A DNA stretch of 64,000 nucleotides from Fusobacteriota bacterium (GTDB lineage: Bacteria; Bacillota; TC1). Shown piece by piece: positions 24,730 to 32,332 of the stretch. How positions within the stretch are numbered: position 1 is the stretch's first letter; each line of letters begins with the position of its first letter. The DNA is taken from positions 248,001 through 312,000 of the forward strand of contig WTXA01000001.1 of the NCBI GenBank assembly GCA_009773805.1, written 5' to 3'. The notes beneath the pieces are model-generated. The model did not search any database. It was given only the letters and a program-made list of their open reading frames with translations, and was not told the origin of the DNA. Made by a program: the position numbers and the translations under genes.

Positions 24730-25536
24730 TTATTTTCTTTTTCCGATTTTATCTCCTAGTACCTTGAAGAACACTCTATCTTTAAATCTAATTGTTTTTG
24801 TTATTATTTTAGATCTATTTATCTTAACTGAACTCTTATTATTCAATTTATAATGTCTTTGTCCATCGACAGTAACAATGCTTTTTCTACCAACACTAGT
24901 TAGGATGGCCTCTATCTCTTCGGAAGCATTGACAACAATTGGACGTGCATACAAAGTATGAGGACAAATTGGTGTTAATAGAATAACATCCATTTCAGGA
25001 GTCAAAATTGGTCCACCAGCCGAAAGTGAATAAGCTGTCGAACCTGTAGGTGTAGAAATAATATAACCATCAGCGAAAAACTCATCTACCTCTACTTCAG
25101 ATACTTTGACTAAGAACCCTAACATCCCTTCTAAGTAGTTTCTGGAAAATACTACATCATTTAGTGCAATATCTTTGTATATGACTTTACCGTCATTTAG
25201 TATTTCTACATCTAACATAATTCTTTCTTCAATTATATAATTGTTTTTATCAAGTGATTTTTCTAAGTATTCATCTATGTTTTGTTTCTCAACAGAAGTT
25301 AAAAAACCTAATCTCCCTAGATTTATTCCTAGTATAGGAATAACTTTTGGTTGAATTAAGCTTGCTGTACTTAATATCGTTCCATCTCCTCCAAGAACTA
25401 CAAGGAACTCACAATCTTCTGTTAATTCTTTTATGTCTGTTACAACTATCTTACCTTTATTTTGATACCACTTTGAAATATAATCAAAAAGTTCGATAGC
25501 ACCTTTTTTTTCTTCATTGAATACTATACCAATCAC
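24730..25536 (-). CDS. nadK: NAD kinase
   Basis: It phosphorylates NAD to NADP. The 268-residue protein has GGDGTIL (49-55), the NAD-binding NDVVFSRN region and PTGSTAYSLSAGGPI. The start is a GTG at 25536 with AAGGAG seven bases upstream. It is the first gene of nadK-argR-recN, preceded by a promoter candidate overlapped by an ARG box. In many clostridia tlyA precedes nadK directly; here tlyA is separated by a ferredoxin, an asparaginase-like gene and tRNA-Trp. Confidence 0.95.
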   Translation of the reverse strand: MIGIVFNEEKKGAIELFDYISKWYQNKGKIVVTDIKELTEDCEFLVVLGGDGTILSTASLIQPKVIPILGINLGRLGFLTSVEKQNIDEYLEKSLDKNNYIIEERIMLDVEILNDGKVIYKDIALNDVVFSRNYLEGMLGFLVKVSEVEVDEFFADGYIISTPTGSTAYSLSAGGPILTPEMDVILLTPICPHTLYARPIVVNASEEIEAILTSVGRKSIVTVDGQRHYKLNNKSSVKINRSKIITKTIRFKDRVFFKVLGDKIGKRK

Positions 25537-25567
25537 TATATATCTCCTTACAAATTACTAATCTAAT

Positions 25568-25594
25568 TTTATAGGTTATTGTATAATTATGCAA
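25568..25594 (-). promoter_or_regulatory. Candidate promoter of nadK-argR-recN
   Basis: On the minus strand TTGCAT (25589-25594) and TATAAA (25568-25573) are separated by 15 bases, slightly short. The -35 lies within the ARG box. No better pair is seen in the gap between the ferredoxin terminator and nadK. Confidence 0.35.
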
Positions 25595-25598
25595 TAAC
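25575..25598. promoter_or_regulatory. ARG box (ArgR operator) upstream of nadK-argR-recN
   Basis: This is a 24-base dyad with GTTATTG/CAATAAC outer arms and an ATAATTAT centre, with one mismatched pair. The core TGTATAATTATGCA (25580-25593) fits the ARG box pattern TGNATWWWWATNCA at every fixed position. It lies 39 bases before the nadK GTG and overlaps the best promoter candidate. The argR gene is second in the same operon. Confidence 0.6.
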
Positions 25599-25604
25599 TC
25601 AATA

Positions 25605-25643
25605 TAAAATAAAAAGGAACTGATTATAATCATCAGCTCCTTT
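25605..25643 (-). terminator. Rho-independent terminator after the 62-aa ferredoxin gene
   Basis: AAAGGAGCTGAT and ATCAGTTCCTTT form a 12-base stem with one mismatch, followed on the minus strand by TTTATTTTATATT. It lies 15 bases past the ferredoxin stop and separates it from nadK. Confidence 0.8.
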
Positions 25644-25658
25644 AATATATCAGTCTTA

Positions 25659-25847
25659 TTAGTTGATTGAAATCGCTTCAACAGGGCAAACATCTTTTGC
25701 AACGTTTGCAGAATCTAGTATGTCTCCAGACAATTCTATGTCTTTAGCTACAGCTAAACCGTCATCTTCCATTTCAAACACTTCAGGACACTCATTCACG
25801 CAGTTTTCACAGCCAATGCATGTATCTTTATCTACTTTTGCTTTCAT
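25659..25847 (-). CDS. Single-cluster [4Fe-4S] ferredoxin, 62 aa
   Basis: This is a small electron carrier. Cluster ligands are C10, C13 and C16 in CIGCENCVNECP and C54 in VCP; C20 is an extra cysteine. The second CxxCxxC motif is replaced by an acidic loop, as in single-cluster ferredoxins of Desulfovibrio and Thermotoga type. The ATG has AAGGAGG upstream and a terminator follows at once, so it is probably monocistronic or the tail of the ansA unit (43-base gap). Confidence 0.93.
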   Translation of the reverse strand: MKAKVDKDTCIGCENCVNECPEVFEMEDDGLAVAKDIELSGDILDSANVAKDVCPVEAISIN

Positions 25848-25890
25848 GATATAACCTCCTTATATATTTTATTTATAAGTTAATTCTACC

Positions 25891-26820
25891 TTAGATAAAC
25901 TCACTTAGCAATATATTACTATTAATTAAATAAGTTAGGAATGCTATTCCTTCTTCTATACAGCTACCACTACAATATAATACTTCATATTTTTCTAAAA
26001 AGCTGCCAGATTGGTATTGTTTGACATTTAAATTATTATTGTTGCATTGTGAAATAACAATAATCGGCTTTTTCTGATCACTATATCTCTTCGCCTTCTC
26101 CTTTAATAGGATATCCTCTTTAAAGGTACCTTGTCCATAAGCTATTATTATAAGCCCAGCTGCAAGACATTTCGTATCACTTATATACACAAAAGGGTTA
26201 ATATAAATGCTTTCTAACTTCAAATCATTAAGAATATTGAATTTTAATTCATCCGAATTATTAATGATTTTTAGTCTTAGTTTTTCTAAATCAGAATTTA
26301 TAATTTCCTGGTAAGGTGATTTTGAGATGCTATTGGTTTTAGTAGTTGGATTTTTCAAAAGTTTATAATTCATTGCAATACCAACTATTCCCTGATTTTT
26401 ATATATTTCCACTTGTTCTATCCCGTAATTTATATTGTTAACCCCTTCTTTTTGATCTTGATCATAAGAATTAATGGCTCCTGTTAAAATAATTGGCTTT
26501 TCAAGGCCAATTATTTGCCATTTAAGAAGACTTTGTAAGTAGGCCATGGTATCGGTGCCACTTATGATAATAAAGCCGCTGTAGTTATCATATTCCATTT
26601 TCAATATAGAACTAATTTCATTGAAAATTTGATAGTCTAACTGGCTGGAATCAATAATACTTCTAATTGCAACTACTTTATCCATATTCTTTAATTTTAC
26701 TTTTTCAAGTATGCTCTCTATTATCTCATCCTTATTAATTAAAGTATCAATATCTCTATCGATTTTAGACATGCCGATAGTTCCGCCTGTATAAATAATT
26801 AATATCCCATTATTATCCAT
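25891..26820 (-). CDS. Asparaginase/glutaminase-family protein, divergent type I
   Basis: It probably hydrolyses L-asparagine in the cytoplasm. The 309-residue protein has no signal peptide. It has the first Thr motif YTGGTIGM (10-17), substrate-binding DSS (57-59) and the second Thr-Asp motif GTDT (88-91), plus TTKTNS near the usual flexible region. The normally invariant His before GTDT is Ser87. The C-terminus is shorter than E. coli AnsA (338 residues). It is divergent from tRNA-Trp. Activity and substrate are uncertain; an archaeal-type GatD subunit is unlikely, since no partner is present. Confidence 0.72.
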   Translation of the reverse strand: MDNNGILIIYTGGTIGMSKIDRDIDTLINKDEIIESILEKVKLKNMDKVVAIRSIIDSSQLDYQIFNEISSILKMEYDNYSGFIIISGTDTMAYLQSLLKWQIIGLEKPIILTGAINSYDQDQKEGVNNINYGIEQVEIYKNQGIVGIAMNYKLLKNPTTKTNSISKSPYQEIINSDLEKLRLKIINNSDELKFNILNDLKLESIYINPFVYISDTKCLAAGLIIIAYGQGTFKEDILLKEKAKRYSDQKKPIIVISQCNNNNLNVKQYQSGSFLEKYEVLYCSGSCIEEGIAFLTYLINSNILLSEFI

Positions 26821-26835
26821 AAATAAAAACTCCTC

Positions 26836-26864
26836 TTGACTAATTTAAGTAAAATAGTTATAAT
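26836..26864 (+). promoter_or_regulatory. Consensus promoter of tRNA-Trp
   Basis: TTGACT (26836-26841), a 17-base spacer and a perfect TATAAT (26859-26864). The tRNA begins 19 bases after the -10. Confidence 0.9.
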
Positions 26865-26882
26865 TTTGCATGTGACATATTT

Positions 26883-26958
26883 AGGGGAGTAGCTCAACTG
26901 GTAGAGTAGTGGTCTCCAAAACCATTGGTTGCGGGTTCGATTCCTGTCTCCCCTGCCA
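26883..26958 (+). tRNA. tRNA-Trp (anticodon CCA)
   Basis: This is a 76-base cloverleaf. The acceptor arms AGGGGAG and CTCCCCT pair, followed by discriminator G and an encoded CCA end. D arm with AGCTCAACTGGTAGAGT, anticodon stem TGGT/ACCA with loop CTCCAAA (anticodon CCA), and T arm GCGGGTTCGATTCCTGT. It has its own consensus promoter and terminator. Confidence 0.97.
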
Positions 26959-26986
26959 AAAAACAGCTGATTACAGCTGTTTTTTT
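26959..26986. terminator. Bidirectional terminator between tRNA-Trp and tlyA
   Basis: AAAACAGCTG and CAGCTGTTTT pair around the loop ATTA. A run of T follows on the plus strand (for the tRNA) and of T on the minus strand (for tlyA, whose stop is at 26985). It begins immediately after the tRNA CCA end. Confidence 0.88.
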
Positions 26987-27788
26987 ATTGCTCTTCTTTA
27001 ATTTTCTCAATTATATATTTATCAGTCAGAACATTGTCTACTGTAGGCTTATCCTCTTTAACCAAAAAAATCAAAAATTCAATATTCCCCTTAGGTCCTT
27101 TAATTGGTGATTTTTCTAATCCTTTTACACTAAAACCTAAATCTAAGGAAAAATCTATAATTTTTTTTATAACTTTTAGATGAGTTGTAGTATTAGTAAC
27201 AACTCCTTTTTTATTCACTTCGCCGTGACCTGCTTCAAATTGAGGTTTAATCAACGCAACCATTTCCCCATTATTCTTTAAACATGAGAAAGCTGCTGGT
27301 AATATTTTCTCGAGAGAAATAAAAGAAACATCAGTAACAATAGTGTCCATCAAATTATCTTCTAAATCTAAGGTTGTCAAATATCTGCCATTGGTCTTTT
27401 CTTTAGAGATAACTCTTTCATCATTCCTTAACTTCCAATCAAGTTGATTATGACCAACATCAATAGCATATACCTTCTTTGCACCCTTTAATAATAGGAT
27501 TTCTGTAAATCCACCTGTTGAAGCTCCTATATCAAGACAAAGATTACTATCAACATTTATATTAAATTGATCAAAAGCTTTCATTAACTTCAAAGCTCCC
27601 CTACTTACATATGGAAAATCTTTTTTTAAGATTGTAATCAAACTTGCAGAATCAACAGTTGTACCTGGTTTACTTATCTTTTGATTATTAACTAAGATAT
27701 TTCCTGCCATTATTTCTGCTTGTGCCTTTTGTCTAGACTCAAAATAGCCATTACTTGTTAACAATACATCTAATCTTTCTTTATTCAC
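26985..27788 (-). CDS. tlyA: TlyA family rRNA 2'-O-methyltransferase (hemolysin-like)
   Basis: It methylates ribose in rRNA (in mycobacteria C1409 of 16S and C1920 of 23S). The 267-residue protein has an N-terminal S4 RNA-binding domain (1-60, beginning KERLDVLLTSNGYF) and a FtsJ-like methyltransferase domain with LDIGASTGGFTEILL and VTDVSFISLEKI. The start is a GTG at 27788 that overlaps the dxs stop by 8 bases, with AAAGGAT upstream. The dxs-tlyA pair is conserved in Firmicutes. Confidence 0.93.
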   Translation of the reverse strand: MNKERLDVLLTSNGYFESRQKAQAEIMAGNILVNNQKISKPGTTVDSASLITILKKDFPYVSRGALKLMKAFDQFNINVDSNLCLDIGASTGGFTEILLLKGAKKVYAIDVGHNQLDWKLRNDERVISKEKTNGRYLTTLDLEDNLMDTIVTDVSFISLEKILPAAFSCLKNNGEMVALIKPQFEAGHGEVNKKGVVTNTTTHLKVIKKIIDFSLDLGFSVKGLEKSPIKGPKGNIEFLIFLVKEDKPTVDNVLTDKYIIEKIKEEQ

Positions 27789-29619
27789 TAATGATCCTTT
27801 CTATTTCTGTAAGAATCTTCTCTTGTGTAAATCCAATTTCTTCTCTTAATTCACTGATAGAACCATGTTCGATAAAACTATTAGGAAGGCCAAAGGAATA
27901 TACTTTTGGATTTAACAATCTACATTTCAATAAACTTCCAAAACCACCTATCACCACATGATTTTCTAGTGTAAATACCTTTTGGTATTTCTCTAGGTCT
28001 ATTAGTGTTTTGTTAGAAATAGGTGATATAAATCTTGGGTTATAAACATCAATGTCATAACCTTTCGTTCTAAGAATATCAGCAATATTAGAAGCAACCG
28101 TATATTCTGATCCCAGTCCAATAATAGCCAACTTGAAATTGGAGTTTTTATTTTGATCTGTATATAGTTCAAAATTTCCTAATTCTTCATAATCTAAAAT
28201 TTCATTATTAGCATCTTCTATAGTTGATGCTTTAGGAAATCTTATCATAGTAGGGCCAATGTAATTTGTAGAAAATTTCATCATCATTTTTAATTCAGTT
28301 CCATCCTTAGGTTCCATATATACCAAATTAGGTATGGAACCAAATAAACTAATATCAAATACTCCATGATGTGTTTCACCATCTTCACCAACTAGACCCG
28401 CTCTATCAAGTATCATAGTTACAGGAAGATTTTGCATACATATATCATGAATAACCTGGTCTACACCTCTTTGCATAAATGTAGAATAAATTGATATAAA
28501 AGGATGATAGCCAGAGATAGCTTGCCCTGCAGCAAATGTCAATCCATGTTGTTCTGCAATACTTACATCAAAAAATCTATCAGTTAACTTTTCTCTAAAA
28601 AGTTCCAAACCTGTACCAGTGCACATAGCAGCTGTTATAGCAGTTATTTTTTTATCAACTTCTGCTAATTCAACCAAGTATTCACCGAATATACTTGTAA
28701 AGCTTTTATATTTTTTATTTCCACTTGGTGAAACTCCATGGTATTTTTCAGGATTATCTTCTGCAAAGTAATTTCCTTTGCCTTTAGTAGTTATAACATG
28801 TACTAAAACAGGTCCTTCAATATTTTTGGCGATTTTAAAACCCTCTTCCAAGCCTATAATATCGTGGCCGTCATATGGTCCAAGATATGTTAGTCCAAAG
28901 CGTTCAAAAAATAAACCTTTAAAAGAAAACATATGTTTAATTATGCCTTTTATTCTACTTAGGAATCTTCTTAAGTATCTTCCCAATGCTGTTACTATTA
29001 ATTTTTGTGTTAATTTATATTTAAGATTTCTATAAGTACTACCTGAGCTTATTTTTGTTAATTGTTTAGCTATCGCTCCTACAGGTTCAGAAATAGACAT
29101 TTCGTTGTCATTTAAGACAATAATTATCTTTTTGTTTGTATGCCCTATATGGTTCAAGGCTTCTAAAGCCATTCCACCGCTTAATGCACCATCACCAATA
29201 TTGGCAATTATATGATAATTTTCTTTATCTAAATCTCTAGCTGTGGCCATACCTAGAGCAGCTGAAATTGAAGTACTGCTATGACCAGTATTAAAGACAT
29301 CATGTGGGCTTTCTAATGATTTCGGAAACCCACTAATACCTTTAAATTTTCTGATTGTTGAAAATGATTCATACCTACCAGTTAATATTTTATGGGTATA
29401 ACTCTGATGACCTACATCAAAGATAATCTTATCCCTAGGTGAGCTGAAAATTCTATGTTGGGCGACAATCAATTCCACAGCTCCAAGATTTGAAGCAAGA
29501 TGTCCACCATTTTTTTCTACAATTGTTTCAATATATGTTCTTATTTCTTGACATAATATTGAAAGATCTTTTTCTTCTATTTTTTTTAAATCTTCAGGAG
29601 ATTTTATTTTTTCAATCAT
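27781..29619 (-). CDS. dxs: 1-deoxy-D-xylulose-5-phosphate synthase
   Basis: This thiamine diphosphate enzyme performs the first step of the MEP isoprenoid pathway. The 612-residue protein has HQSYTHKILTGR (71-82), the ThDP motif from GDGALSGG (142-149) to LNDNEMS, GPYDGHD, the transketolase pyrimidine domain with SIAEQHGLTFAAG, and a C-terminal domain. The usual upstream partners xseA, xseB and ispA are not here; rpmF is next upstream, behind a terminator. Confidence 0.96.
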   Translation of the reverse strand: MIEKIKSPEDLKKIEEKDLSILCQEIRTYIETIVEKNGGHLASNLGAVELIVAQHRIFSSPRDKIIFDVGHQSYTHKILTGRYESFSTIRKFKGISGFPKSLESPHDVFNTGHSSTSISAALGMATARDLDKENYHIIANIGDGALSGGMALEALNHIGHTNKKIIIVLNDNEMSISEPVGAIAKQLTKISSGSTYRNLKYKLTQKLIVTALGRYLRRFLSRIKGIIKHMFSFKGLFFERFGLTYLGPYDGHDIIGLEEGFKIAKNIEGPVLVHVITTKGKGNYFAEDNPEKYHGVSPSGNKKYKSFTSIFGEYLVELAEVDKKITAITAAMCTGTGLELFREKLTDRFFDVSIAEQHGLTFAAGQAISGYHPFISIYSTFMQRGVDQVIHDICMQNLPVTMILDRAGLVGEDGETHHGVFDISLFGSIPNLVYMEPKDGTELKMMMKFSTNYIGPTMIRFPKASTIEDANNEILDYEELGNFELYTDQNKNSNFKLAIIGLGSEYTVASNIADILRTKGYDIDVYNPRFISPISNKTLIDLEKYQKVFTLENHVVIGGFGSLLKCRLLNPKVYSFGLPNSFIEHGSISELREEIGFTQEKILTEIERIISE

Positions 29620-29713
29620 TTTTACCTGCCTAATATTTTATTAATATAAATAACTGCTTTTCTTATAGTTAATATTATACTATTAGCGTCATTAAAACTC
29701 CATATAAAATAAA

Positions 29714-29734
29714 AGAGCTGGTTTAACCAGCTCT
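29714..29734 (-). terminator. Rho-independent terminator after rpmF
   Basis: The palindrome AGAGCTGGTTTAACCAGCTCT is followed on the minus strand by TTTATTTTATATG. It begins 4 bases past the rpmF stop. In the following 90 bases before dxs a TATAAT (near 29680) could serve dxs, with a poor -35. Confidence 0.85.
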
Positions 29735-29737
29735 AAA

Positions 29738-29926
29738 TTATTTATTTTCTTTAATAGCAATTACCGCTTTCCCTTTGTAATAGCCACAAGTTGGACAAGC
29801 TTTATGGGGCTGTTTTAATTCGTGACATTGTGGACATTCTGCTAATGCTGGTGCTTCCATTTTGCTCCAAGCAGATCTTCTCATGTTTGTTCTTGAATTA
29901 CCTTGCCTTCTTTTAGGTACTCCCAT
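29738..29926 (-). CDS. rpmF: 50S ribosomal protein L32, zinc form
   Basis: The 62-residue protein begins MGVPKRRQGNSRTNMRRS, typical of bL32, and carries a zinc ribbon with C31, C34, C44 and C47. GAGGAGG lies before the ATG. In most Firmicutes yceD (DUF177) precedes rpmF; here ackA is directly upstream with a 149-base gap containing a promoter. Confidence 0.98.
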   Translation of the reverse strand: MGVPKRRQGNSRTNMRRSAWSKMEAPALAECPQCHELKQPHKACPTCGYYKGKAVIAIKENK

Positions 29927-30037
29927 CTTCTTTCCTCCTCTCTGACTATTTATCTTCTTTTATATAATTATTCGAAAATAAATTTAATCTGGTTAATTAT
30001 TGATATTCAAGCAGTTAACTCAAATACCCACTATAAT

Positions 30038-30065
30038 ATTATATCTTATTTTAACATTATTTCAA
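30038..30065 (-). promoter_or_regulatory. Promoter of rpmF
   Basis: On the minus strand TTGAAA (30060-30065), 16-base spacer and TATAAT (30038-30043). It lies just after the ackA stop, leaving an untranslated leader of about 105 bases before rpmF. I see no known RNA motif in that leader. Confidence 0.7.
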
Positions 30066-30075
30066 GATATTTTTA

Positions 30076-31269
30076 TTAACTTATTATTCTTTTCACATCT
30101 CTTGCTATCATTAATTCTTCATTAGTAGGAATAACAACAACTTTAACCTTATTATTTAATGGAGAGATTATTCTTTCCTTACCTTTAAAGTCATTTTTTT
30201 CTAAATCTATTACAATTCCTAAATCTTCTAAATTTTTACATATAGCCTGTCTCATCATAGTGGAATTTTCTCCAATTCCACCAGTAAAAATCAGAACATC
30301 AATTCCATTTAAAACTGCATTATATGCTCCAATATAAAATTTTACTCTATATATAAACATTTCTAATGCTAATCTTGCTCTTTCATCACCTTTATTAGCA
30401 GCTTCTTCTAAATCTCTAAAGTCACTAGAAAGACCTGATACCCCTAGAACACCACTTTTCTTATTTAGAATATTAGTTATCTCATCAACATCATAACCTT
30501 CTTTTTTCATGATAAAAGGAACAATTGCTGGGTCTATATCCCCACATCTAGTACCCATAATTAAACCTTGTAAAGGTGTAAAGCCCATTGTTGTATCAAC
30601 AGTTTCGCCATTTTTCACAGCGGCTACACTTGCACCATTTCCAAGATGACAAGTGATGATTTTAAGTTGTTTCCAATCAATATTAAATATTTCACCAACT
30701 CTTCTAGTTACATATTTATAAGATAAGCCATGAAAACCATATTTTCTAATATTGTACTTTTCAAGCCATTCATATGGTAGACCATAAGTAGCTACGTGAT
30801 CTGGTATTCCTTTGTGAAATTCTGTGTCAAAACATACCACGTTTGGTATACCAGGCATTACTTGTTCGATTGCTTGTATACCTTTATATTGTGGTGGATT
30901 GTGTAAAGGAGCTATTTCACACGTCTTTAATATTTTTTCCTTAACATCTTCCGTGACTAAAACAGAATCAGTAAAATATCTAGCACCATGTGCCATTCTG
31001 TGGCCTACACCAGCTATATCCTCAACAGATTTGATTACCCCATTAGCTTTATCCATTAGTATGTCTAAAATCACTTTAATTCCTGTAAGATGATCTTTAA
31101 CTTCTGCCGTATACTTGTTTTTGTAACCTGATTGATTTTCGTAACAAATATTGCTTTGATCGAAACCGATTTTATCAACTATTCCCTTCGCTATACAATT
31201 CTCGTTCTCCATACCTAAAAGTTGATACTTGATAGAAGAACTTCCTGAGTTGAGGACTAATACTTTCAT
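30076..31269 (-). CDS. ackA: Acetate kinase
   Basis: It interconverts acetyl phosphate and acetate, yielding ATP in fermentation. The 397-residue protein has the start VLNSGSSSIKYQL, GHRMAHGARYF, the phosphate loop TCHLGNGASVAAVKNG, TRCGDIDP and TGGIGENS. GAAGGAG lies before the ATG. The phosphotransacylase that would feed it may be PduL at 63.4-63.9 kb; no pta is next to it. Confidence 0.97.
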   Translation of the reverse strand: MKVLVLNSGSSSIKYQLLGMENENCIAKGIVDKIGFDQSNICYENQSGYKNKYTAEVKDHLTGIKVILDILMDKANGVIKSVEDIAGVGHRMAHGARYFTDSVLVTEDVKEKILKTCEIAPLHNPPQYKGIQAIEQVMPGIPNVVCFDTEFHKGIPDHVATYGLPYEWLEKYNIRKYGFHGLSYKYVTRRVGEIFNIDWKQLKIITCHLGNGASVAAVKNGETVDTTMGFTPLQGLIMGTRCGDIDPAIVPFIMKKEGYDVDEITNILNKKSGVLGVSGLSSDFRDLEEAANKGDERARLALEMFIYRVKFYIGAYNAVLNGIDVLIFTGGIGENSTMMRQAICKNLEDLGIVIDLEKNDFKGKERIISPLNNKVKVVVIPTNEELMIARDVKRIIS

Positions 31270-31286
31270 AAAAAACTCCTTCTAAA

Positions 31287-31748
31287 TTATAGATTTTTTT
31301 TAGTTTTAACTGCAGTTAATTGTCTCTTGGCTTCCTTGATATTAACTAGACATTTATTAATATAGTTATCTAATGTGTTAAGTATTTCTTCTGAATAGTT
31401 TTCACTTTGAACTGCAAGCTGCATAGCTTTTCTATGTGCTTCTTCTTCAACTTCAGCTGCTCTTTGATCAGCTTTTCTTTTAACAGCAGTTTCACTAATC
31501 ATATTTTCTATATTTGCTTCAACACCTTTAATAATCATATCAGCTTCTCTTTTAGCACTTTCAATCATTTGTTCTCTTTCTCTAACAATCTGACGTGCCT
31601 TTTTCACTTCTTCTTGAAATGAATCTCTGATTTCATTGATTAGATCCAATAACTCATCACCCTTAACCATTACATTACTAGTTAACGGTACCTTATGAGA
31701 TGATTCTAGCATCTCTTCCAATGCATCAATGAGCTTTAAAGTATTCAT
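31287..31748 (-). CDS. Coiled-coil protein of unknown function
   Basis: The 153-residue soluble protein is almost entirely helical and charged (about residues 35-145), with an N-terminal segment KLIDALEEMLESSHKVPLTSNVMVKG. It resembles the b-subunit/DivIVA-like proteins often found next to ackA or coaD in clostridia and annotated as ATPase without an ATP-binding motif; I see no Walker motif. AGGAGG precedes the ATG. It is co-transcribed with rsmD and ackA. A role is not known to me. Confidence 0.7.
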   Translation of the reverse strand: MNTLKLIDALEEMLESSHKVPLTSNVMVKGDELLDLINEIRDSFQEEVKKARQIVREREQMIESAKREADMIIKGVEANIENMISETAVKRKADQRAAEVEEEAHRKAMQLAVQSENYSEEILNTLDNYINKCLVNIKEAKRQLTAVKTKKNL

Positions 31749-31759
31749 AGTTCATCCTC

Positions 31760-32314
31760 CTAATTTTTATTGTAGAACTTTATTATAGTATTTCCATATA
31801 TCACATTTCTGTAACATTTAAAATCATTTGATTCTGATGGCAGTGTAGTATCTTTTTTTGCTTCTAAAATTATTATACCATTTTCAGCTAGTAAATCATT
31901 TGACCCTATAAAAGATAGAACCTCTTCGTATGCATTTAAATTATAAGGGGGATCTATATATATAATGTCATAAGAATTAGTGATTTTTTTTAAAATATTT
32001 CTGAAATCCCCATTTATAATCTTTGATTTATCAAGATTATTGGTTTTCCCTATATTTTCCTTTAGTATTCTGTAGGCTTCCTTGTCTAATTCGATAAATG
32101 TTGCTTCTGATGCACCTCTTGAAAGAGCCTCTATACCAATGGCACCACTTCCAGCGAATACATCAAGGACTTTAGCGCCAGACACCTTATCTCTTATAAT
32201 ATTAAAGATATTTTCTCTTATTCTGTTTAGAGTTGGCCTAGTGGTAATTCCATCTTTTGTCTTTAGAATATTACCCCTGTTTTTCCCTGCAATTATTTTA
32301 ATTATTATAAACAC
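31760..32314 (-). CDS. rsmD: 16S rRNA (guanine(966)-N2)-methyltransferase RsmD
   Basis: It methylates G966 of 16S rRNA. About 184 residues, with KIIAGKNRGN, RPTLNRIRENIFNII, the SAM loop LDVFAGSGAIGIEALSRGA and the catalytic YIDPPYN. The start is unclear. A GTG at 32314 overlaps the only good ribosome site AGGAG (32313-32317), while the proper distance falls on ATA/ATA/ATT codons (32308-32300) with no ATG, GTG or TTG. The usual N-terminus M-R-I-I-A-G suggests the true protein begins at one of these. It follows the phosphatase gene by 18 bases. Confidence 0.9.
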   Translation of the reverse strand: MFIIIKIIAGKNRGNILKTKDGITTRPTLNRIRENIFNIIRDKVSGAKVLDVFAGSGAIGIEALSRGASEATFIELDKEAYRILKENIGKTNNLDKSKIINGDFRNILKKITNSYDIIYIDPPYNLNAYEEVLSFIGSNDLLAENGIIILEAKKDTTLPSESNDFKCYRNVIYGNTIIKFYNKN

Positions 32315-32332
32315 TCCTATTTTAACATAATA

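Noticed and set aside
25514-25702. Minus-strand 62-codon frame across the ferredoxin terminator and ARG box
   Set aside because: It spans a terminator and an operator, overlaps two real genes and has no ribosome site.
26883-26986. tRNA-Trp as an integration site of a mobile element
   Set aside because: No integrase, no repeat of the tRNA 3' end and no foreign-looking genes are nearby; the tRNA is followed at once by a terminator shared with tlyA.
32318-32329. Mini-ORF ATG-TTA-AAA-TAG just before rsmD
   Set aside because: It has only three codons and no ribosome site; it is most likely chance in the 18-base gap.
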